From: Nephrocerus scutellatus | Lineage: Eukaryota; Arthropoda; Insecta; Diptera; Pipunculidae | Length of the DNA stretch: 64,000 nt | Assembly: GCA_947095585.1 (NCBI GenBank) | Contig: OX352761.1 | Location: 29,417,777 to 29,481,776 of the forward strand | Direction of reading: 5' to 3' | In this document: positions 57,565-64,000 of the stretch, one piece after another | Position numbering within the stretch: position 1 is the first letter of the stretch | Layout: the number at the start of each line of letters is the position of its first letter | Notes under the pieces: model-generated | Database searches by the model: none | The model's input: the letters and a program-made list of their open reading frames with translations, nothing else | What the model was told of the DNA's origin: nothing | Program-made: the position numbers and the translations under genes

Positions 57565-59160
57565 CCCTCAAAAGACTTCGGAATGGACCCCCAAAGGACC
57601 CTCTAAGAACCCCCAAGACCACCCTCATGATCACCCTCAAGACCCCGTTAAGATAACGTTAAGACCCCCATCAATAGTTCCTCAATACCCCCTAAAACCC
57701 ACCTTAAGATTCCCTTACGACCCCCCGAAAACACTCTCAAGACTCCAATTTAGATCACCTTAAAACCCCCTTAAGACTCCACTCACGACCCTCTCAAAAT
57801 TCCCCCATGATCACATCAAGACCACCCCATGAACCCACTCACGATCCTCTCAAAATCCCCTCAAGAACCCCCAAGACCACCTAAGGACATCCTCAAGAAC
57901 CCACTAAAGATTCTCTTTAGGACTCCTCTAAAGACTATCTAAAGACTACCTCAAGATCACGTTAAGAACCTGTTAAGAACAGTTACTTTCCAAATTAATA
58001 CTCCCTGAAGACACCCTTAAAACACTCTCAAGACCACCTAAAGACCCCCTCAAGACTCCACTCATCGCCCTCTCAAAATCGCCTCAAGACCACCTCAGAA
58101 CCCTCAAAACATTCTTAAGACCCCCTCAAGACTCCACTCATGACCTTCTCAAGACCCCACACAAGAATCCCTTAAGACACCACCAAAAACCTCTTAAGAA
58201 CCAACTCAAGACCACCCAAGAACCACTCAAACTTCTCTTAAAACTACCTCAAGATCCTGCTCAATATTCCCTTAAAACCCCCTCAAAACCCCCTAAGACC
58301 CCACTCACGACCATCCCAACCCCCTTAAGACCCTTTTTAAACCACCCACAAACCCCCTCAAGACTACTTAAGGACCCCCCATGATCCCCTTAAGACTTAA
58401 CTCAGGACCCTCTCAGAACTCCCTCAAGCCTTCCTCAAGACCACCTTAACACCCCACTAAAGACCATCTCAAGATTCCCCTCAAACCACCCTCAAGACCA
58501 CCTGAGGTCTCACTTAAGACCCCCTGAAGACTCCCAGAAGACCACCACACGACTCCTTAGAACCCCTTTAGATTCCTTTAAGATCTTTACAAAACCCTCC
58601 TAAGACTCAAGACCCTCTCAAACCTTTATAAACTCACTCTAGTTTCCCTTAAGGCTCGCGCAAAACCCTCGTCTAGACCCTCTCAAACCCCATTGAGACC
58701 ACCGGAAGAACACCAGAAGACTCCCGTAAACCACCCTCAAGACCTCCTCAACAGTTCCTTAAGACTCCCTCAATACCCTCAACAAATCCACTCAGAACTC
58801 CTTTAAGACCCCTCTCAAAACCCTCTCAAGAACCATCTCAAGACTCCCTCAAGACTACGCTACGAGCCCCTTCAGAACCACACGTAATACCCTCTCAAAG
58901 TCTCCTCCAACCCCCACAAAACCCCCTAAAGACCATCTAAAGACTCCCCTCAAATCACCCTCAAGACCACGTTTAAGAGCCTTCAAGAACCCCCTCAATA
59001 CCACCAAGACCCCTCAAGACCAACCCCAAGACCACATCAGGTAACCTCTTTAATAGTCCCTTAACATCATCTCAAGACGCCCTCAAAACTACCTCAAAAG
59101 CCGATCAACATCACACTCAAAACCCCCTTTAAACCCCCTCAAGACTCCCACTAGTCCCAC
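57565..59160 (-). repeat. C-rich minisatellite arm, 11-bp unit (array 5, 1.6 kb)
   Basis: Complement of the GGTCTTGAGGG repeat (CCCTCAAGACC on the plus strand). It is the longest array here. Units are diverged; the G-rich strand is minus and reads toward the centre at 57214-57495. Proline/lysine-rich frames inside are repeat artefacts. Confidence 0.85.
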
Positions 59161-60079
59161 GTGAAGACCACCATGTTTTAGCATAGACAACAACATGGGT
59201 TAGGTCATAAGCTAAGAAGTGTAATAATTAATTTCAGATATACTCGTATTGTCGTTACAAAAAGACCTTTAAGAAAATATTAAAATAATATTAAAAGCAT
59301 ACTTTTCCGTTAGCAATGCTTAGAAGTAATTATCAAGTTGAGGGGAGCTAGATACTTTTCGTTTCGCTTTAGCTTCTTCTTCTTATACAACATGAGTAAA
59401 TTGTAATTTTACCCGAAACCGGCAGTATCGTTCTTATAGTTATGGACATATATCCTGATTTCTAACATATTTTCATTGATCCATGTTTGACTACTGCTCA
59501 TAAAAGAATATAATTCAATACTTTAACTACCGCTAAGTTAAAAACCGACATTATGGCAGCTGTAATAGTGCTCAAAATAATAACACAACTTTTTCGTCCT
59601 TCGCAGAAGTAAAACTACTTATGTTATTAAGTTCTTATGTTATTAAAGTCAGACGACCTCTGTTTGTTACCTTTAACAAATAAAAATGGAACTTAAAAAT
59701 TCAATCAGTTCATTATAAAAAAAACTGCCTCATTTCATAACCCATAGTATGAAACCCACAAAAAATACCAGAACATCTAGGTTTAGAGCAGTGAATTAAG
59801 AGGCCAAATACAAGGCATATGGAGTTTATGTTTTGGGAGAGATATTTCAAGTAGATTCACAGCCTAGAAATTGCATAAAAACATAATATAAGATGTTCAT
59901 GAAAAGTAAAGTATAAGTAAATAAACATTAAATCATTCAAGAGCTGAAAGACATTAATAGCGATAAGATCACCATGTGTGAGCTAAGAAACGAGATATGT
60001 ATATTAGTTAAAAGAAAAAAAAGTGCGTGTCAGCTCCGACACACGACTAGAATTTACTCATTAAGAATCGATTTTCATA
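59161..60079. other. Unique stretch
   Basis: No gene. GTGTCAGCTCCGACACACGAC at about 60027-60048 recalls repeat D in words only. Confidence 0.3.
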
Positions 60080-60081
60080 TA

Positions 60082-61313
60082 CAGTGTGACTGACACGAAG
60101 TGTTACCAAAACAAAACGCCACAGAATTTATTTTTTGATGAATTTTATTTAATCAAAGTAAAAAATGTTCACAAATATTCACATTTTCGAATTGCATTAT
60201 TCGATTTGGCCACCCTTAGCCGCGATTGTGGCCTTCTAACGGCCGACAAAGCTATTGCATGCAGCACGAATGTGGCTCTGCGGTATTTTGGCCCATTCCC
60301 GGCGAAGCGCTTGCTTGTGATGATTGACACTTTGGTATTTTTTTGTCCCAACCTTGCTCTTCAAAATACCCTAAACTAAGAAATCTAGCGGATTTGCATC
60401 CGTTGTTTCTCAGCCAATCTTGATTGACACGCGCTATATGACTCGGCGCCGAGTCCTGTTGAAATGTCCAATCTCTGCGGCCGAAATATATTTGAGCCCA
60501 AGACTTCAACGTTCCCTCCAACACATGTTCCCGATAAATTTGAGCATTTATCTTGATGCCACGGTCCAAAAAAACGAGCGGTTAACGACTTTCGGCCGTT
60601 ACGGCGGCCCAAACCATCACCATCGGCGGTGCTTGGTTTCGAGTGGCAATCCGTTGGTCCAAATTTTCAGTAGAACGGCCGGGCAAGTAAATCCGGTCGT
60701 TTTTCTTGTTCACATATTGCTCAATAACGAACGGTGACTCATCGGAGAAAACCAAATTCGACAAATCGCCACTTTCGTGCAATCGTAACAAATCCTTTGC
60801 TCTTTCCACTCTAACTTTTTTTTGAGTATCGGTGAGACCATGCGTTTTTTGGAATTTCAAGGCCTTTAGTCCAAGATGATCTTTCAATATGTGCTGCATC
60901 TGTTCGAGCGAAATGTTCGCCTCACGAGCCATTTTTCTGCCGCTACGGCGCGGATTCCGACCCAATTTGGCCTTCACCTTCCGAATGATATCCGGCGATG
61001 TTGCATTGCGTTTCGGTCCACCACCAGGGCGTTTTGCAATGTTGCCAGTATCGTTATAACGATTTATGGTAGGATACACAAACATTTTATTCACATGCAG
61101 ATGTTTTAACTGGTTAACCATCTCCGGCTGTGGTTTTCCAGCCAAAAATAGAGCTTGAATTCCATTGCGGATAACTTTTTTCTGAATATTTCCCCACTAA
61201 AATGCTTTTGTACGCTTGTTAATTGTCCTTAGTGTAAATTTGAGCGCTCTGTCATCACTGGTTTGACAGCAATGACAGTCTGAAGTTGGTAACACTTCGT
61301 GTCAGACACCTGG
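60082..61313 (-). mobile_element. IS630/Tc1/mariner transposon 2
   Basis: Terminal inverted repeats of about 27 bases: CAGTGTGACTGACACGAAGT from 60082 and, as the reverse complement of the right end, CAGGTGTCTGACACGAAGTG. TA flanks both ends (60080-60081 and 61314-61315). Total length of about 1.23 kb is typical. It is unrelated in detail to the mariner at 41355. Confidence 0.85.
60252..61145 (-). pseudogene. Tc1/mariner transposase lacking its third catalytic motif
   Basis: Frame from 61145: paired HTH (LKHLHVNKMFVYPTINRY, GGGPKRNATSPDII; NPRRSGRKMAREANISLEQM), then LVFSDESPFVIEQYVNKKN (first aspartate) and VMVWAAVTAE. TAA at 60582-60584 interrupts the frame, which continues in phase with GIKINAQIYREHVLE and WTFQQDSAPSHIA (second aspartate). 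After KSARFLS the expected W-P-P-x-S-P-D-L-x-P block is missing: the text jumps to GYFEEQGWDKK in a shifted frame, so a deletion removed the third acidic residue. C-terminal remnants are readable in another frame to about 60130. This copy cannot transpose itself. Confidence 0.85.
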
Positions 61314-61315
61314 TA

Positions 61316-64000
61316 TAATACGAGCCACACGCCACGCGTCAAGCCGAGTGCTAACCAATTGTTTAAACCTACACACGACCTACAGAGCTGAAATTTTGTT
61401 AAAAACCAATGACTTCACTTTTTGTTAACGCGTTAATAGGTAACGAGTTAAGTTAACACTCGATTTCACTCCCCATATAATTTTTTCTGTAACTTTTTTT
61501 TATATATGAAAATCAATTCATAAGTAGTTATAAGCTACTTTGTATTTAATTTCGGTAATTGACAAACATTTCAAAGTGGCCAATTGTGTTTATAAAATCT
61601 TGTTGAAACTAATTATAATAAAAATGGCGACAGTGTTAACGATATCTACATAATCTGCATTGCGTCTACCTCTTCATCTACAGTATCTAATTGTGTATCT
61701 TCATTGAAATGGCAAACGTTTTGAACACACACTCTCCCCTCAATTATCATACCGCTGCAGCACAATGCATTATTGATCGGTGTGTTAATTGCTCAATAAT
61801 TATTGCGGAAATTTTACTGCACATTGGATTAATTCCAGTTTAGTTTCAGCTACATATATGTAAGATTTGGGGTTACTGCGCACGAATACCAACCAACCAA
61901 CCAACCAACACCGACGATGAGGAGCGTGTCGGCCGTACTAGCTAAGGCGTAGTGCCAATAATTGACACAATTTGAAGATTTACACTAAAAGGCACAAAGG
62001 CGAAGAAGCAGCCATTGTCATACCCCAATTATTGCCATGCTGCAACCACTGCAGCATTTGAGTACATAGACCACATTGACTGTGTTTGTGGCTTCGATTT
62101 TAACACAACATAGCAAACCCGATTGGCCATCATTACGGCGTCATATGGAATTAGAAGACGCACTGCAGGCGCTTATGACTACAGGTGAGTTGAAATTGAA
62201 ATTTTATGTTAGTCGACGACGGCAGCAGAACACACGAAGGGGACTCTAAGCAATATAACCCATTCTGGCACCAGGCACAGTCACAGACAACCCATCCTCA
62301 GGATGTTTACACATGAAGCTAAGGTTACTGACACATCAGATGTAATTTCTACTCCGACTGTGAAGAACAATGGAAATCCCTTTAATTGAAACTATCGGGG
62401 TTAACTTGGATGAACTTTCATCCCAAATACCAAACGACCTTTAAATCTGAAATTGGCCAAGCTCAACCTGATCATATTTGTAAGGAACTTACACCGACAG
62501 GTGCAGCTATGACTATGTGCAGACCCGAGTGAGCAAAGATAAAATTATTTCTCAGCTGGGATTTTAGGCTTTTGGGAAAAGATGAGATGATGATCTTCAG
62601 TTCGATCCTGTAAATTTTTCTCCACCACCACTTTCCATTAGCTACGACGGACTATAGTTTCTCGATTAAGTGTGCTGTCTTCGTCGGTTTACTGCCGGTC
62701 GAAGAGGTTTTTGTCTAAAATGTGGCAGAGTGATCATACTAATATAATTGTTAATTAAACGTGACTTTGCAAATAAATGCTAAATATATCATTATTTGTT
62801 ATATGTGAATGTTCTGGTGAGCTGATGACGCTGCTCATTTTCACTAATAATTACGGTGACCATATACGGCGAAATAGGGGACAACAACAAAAATAGATAT
62901 AATTTCAGCACTCAAAGAACAAAAGAAAATTCATGTTGTTGTTAATAAATTAGTTATTAAGGTATAACAACCAAGTCAGAGTTAATATTCAGTCTTTGTG
63001 TACAAAGGAGTCCTTTTATTAATAAGACAGCACCACGTAAGTATTTGTGGGGGAAGCTTTCCTAATTATCTTTCATTAATTAATCTGATGACCGCCTCCT
63101 CCATCTCCCGGTTGTTTTCATCTCCAACATGGAAATTTATCTTTCTTACCTTCCATTTGATACCAAACCAAACAAGATTTCATACCGTTCCAAAATATGA
63201 ATTTTTTTTTTAAAAAAAGAGGTCAAAACTTTGAAGCCAAAACACTACCGGAAGTTGCGTGACCGCCGGCAAATATGGAACATAACAGAAAAACAACAAG
63301 CAAATGGTATGATAACTTATGGTTTCCGAAATGCAGTGTTAAAATCATCTCGTTTTTTTATAAAATATTTCAGAAAACAAGGAAAACAAATAGTGCATCC
63401 TATTTTGTTATAAGATAACTTTTGTCAATGTTAGTCATTGGTTGAAGAGCTAAGATCTGCGGGCACAATTCGGTTATGGTTAAGATGACTTAGTGGTTAT
63501 TGAAGAGCTGCTTGCATTTTCTTAATAATATGAAATTGTGAGTTAATTAAAGTAATAAAATAAAAATAAACCCATTATGTAAATACAGAGCAAATACGGG
63601 ATTAAAAAATAAATACAGAACATTTGTACGTTCCGTAGCACTTAATAAAATGTCGGGAATAAGCTGTTGAAATACAAAACTGTCCCCGGAAATACAGGTC
63701 GGATGGTCACCATATTTATAGTGCACCCACTTGGACACAATCAGTGAATTCGGTGGTTGAGAATTATAAATATAATCAGTAGTGGAGTTGTACTCTGCCA
63801 AGTTGGCTTTGGTTTTGGTTATATTTGGTTGTGGCTAAGTTGTTGAGGCGATGCCGGCCACTGTCAAGATTTGTTCGTACACATTAAGTATGGTTGGGCT
63901 AAAGTGGCATTGTCGGTTTGTCGTCTATCTACTCGTAGATAGTGTGAACTTCTTATTTGGAATTGTGCTACTGGTAAATTTAATGTACAATCACATAACT
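61316..64000. other. Terminal stretch, mainly unique
   Basis: 61325-61405 holds a repeat D unit (CACACGCCACGCG, CACACGACCTACAGAGCTGA). An ACCAACCAACCAACCAAC microsatellite is at 61890-61909. The remainder shows no gene, RNA or element that I can identify; frames are short. Confidence 0.35.

Noticed and set aside
57521..59160. Proline/lysine-rich reading frames in the C-rich array
   Set aside because: They follow the 11-bp unit in every frame and have no start context or domain; they are repeat artefacts.

Overview
This is a eukaryotic, AT-rich, transposon-dense window and almost certainly insect DNA. The mix of LINE clades (jockey, LOA, RTE, CR1/jockey-group) together with short elements carrying GCCA/GACC tetranucleotide runs, which resemble the DINE-1/mini-me/Helentron-derived elements of flies, points to a brachyceran fly. 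A tephritid or close relative is my guess; the species cannot be named from the sequence. I found no host protein-coding gene, rRNA or intact tRNA. Every long reading frame I could recognise belongs to a mobile element, and most are broken.

Layout. 0.1-5.3 kb: decayed CR1/jockey-group LINE (-), a short Helentron-like element (HINE, copy 1), an old repeat (B), and an internally deleted RNase H-bearing LINE (-). 7.2-12.5 kb: an essentially full-length LOA-type LINE (-) flanked by a 13-bp target-site duplication. 13.1-14.4 kb: minisatellite arms (11-bp unit) plus hairpin-centred blocks that I interpret as a foldback element. 14.5-15.2 kb: HINE copy 2. 16.1-17.5 kb: RTE remains with a tRNA-derived SINE. 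17.8-18.9 kb: repeat B and a tandem repeat. 20.2-23.2 kb: a LINE whose EN-RT frame is open except for three stops. 23.5-26.2 kb: HINE copies 3-5. 27.5-30.7 kb: an I/R1-like RT scrap and an RTE-clade LINE (+).

33.1-33.9 kb: LOA 3' fragment. 35.1-36.6 kb: second large minisatellite/foldback unit. 38.6-40.2 kb: a stack of nested LINE and HINE pieces. 40.4-43.3 kb: an RTE copy split by a nearly intact IS630/Tc1/mariner element whose two flanks rejoin cleanly. 43.3-45.3 kb: reverse-strand RTE pieces carrying a second tRNA-like SINE and a minute RTE 3'-end insertion. 47.6-48.0 kb: HINE copy 7. 49.4-52.8 kb: jockey-clade LINE with nearly intact ORF1 and overlapping ORF2, cut off mid-RT at a chimeric junction with a reverse RTE endonuclease fragment. 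54.2-55.6 kb: minisatellite plus CR1/jockey-group LINE. 57.2-59.2 kb: hairpin/inverted-repeat centre and a 1.6-kb C-rich minisatellite. 60.1-61.3 kb: Tc1/mariner element with a disabled transposase. The remaining stretches look like unique AT-rich intergenic or intronic DNA.

How it fits together: LINEs supply copy-and-paste machinery (endonuclease plus reverse transcriptase), SINEs and HINEs are non-autonomous passengers, and DNA transposons land at TA sites. The least understood component is the minisatellite/foldback family: five array segments, each reading its G-rich strand toward a hairpin-bearing or related centre, a geometry that recalls Drosophila FB elements but with a different 11-bp unit.
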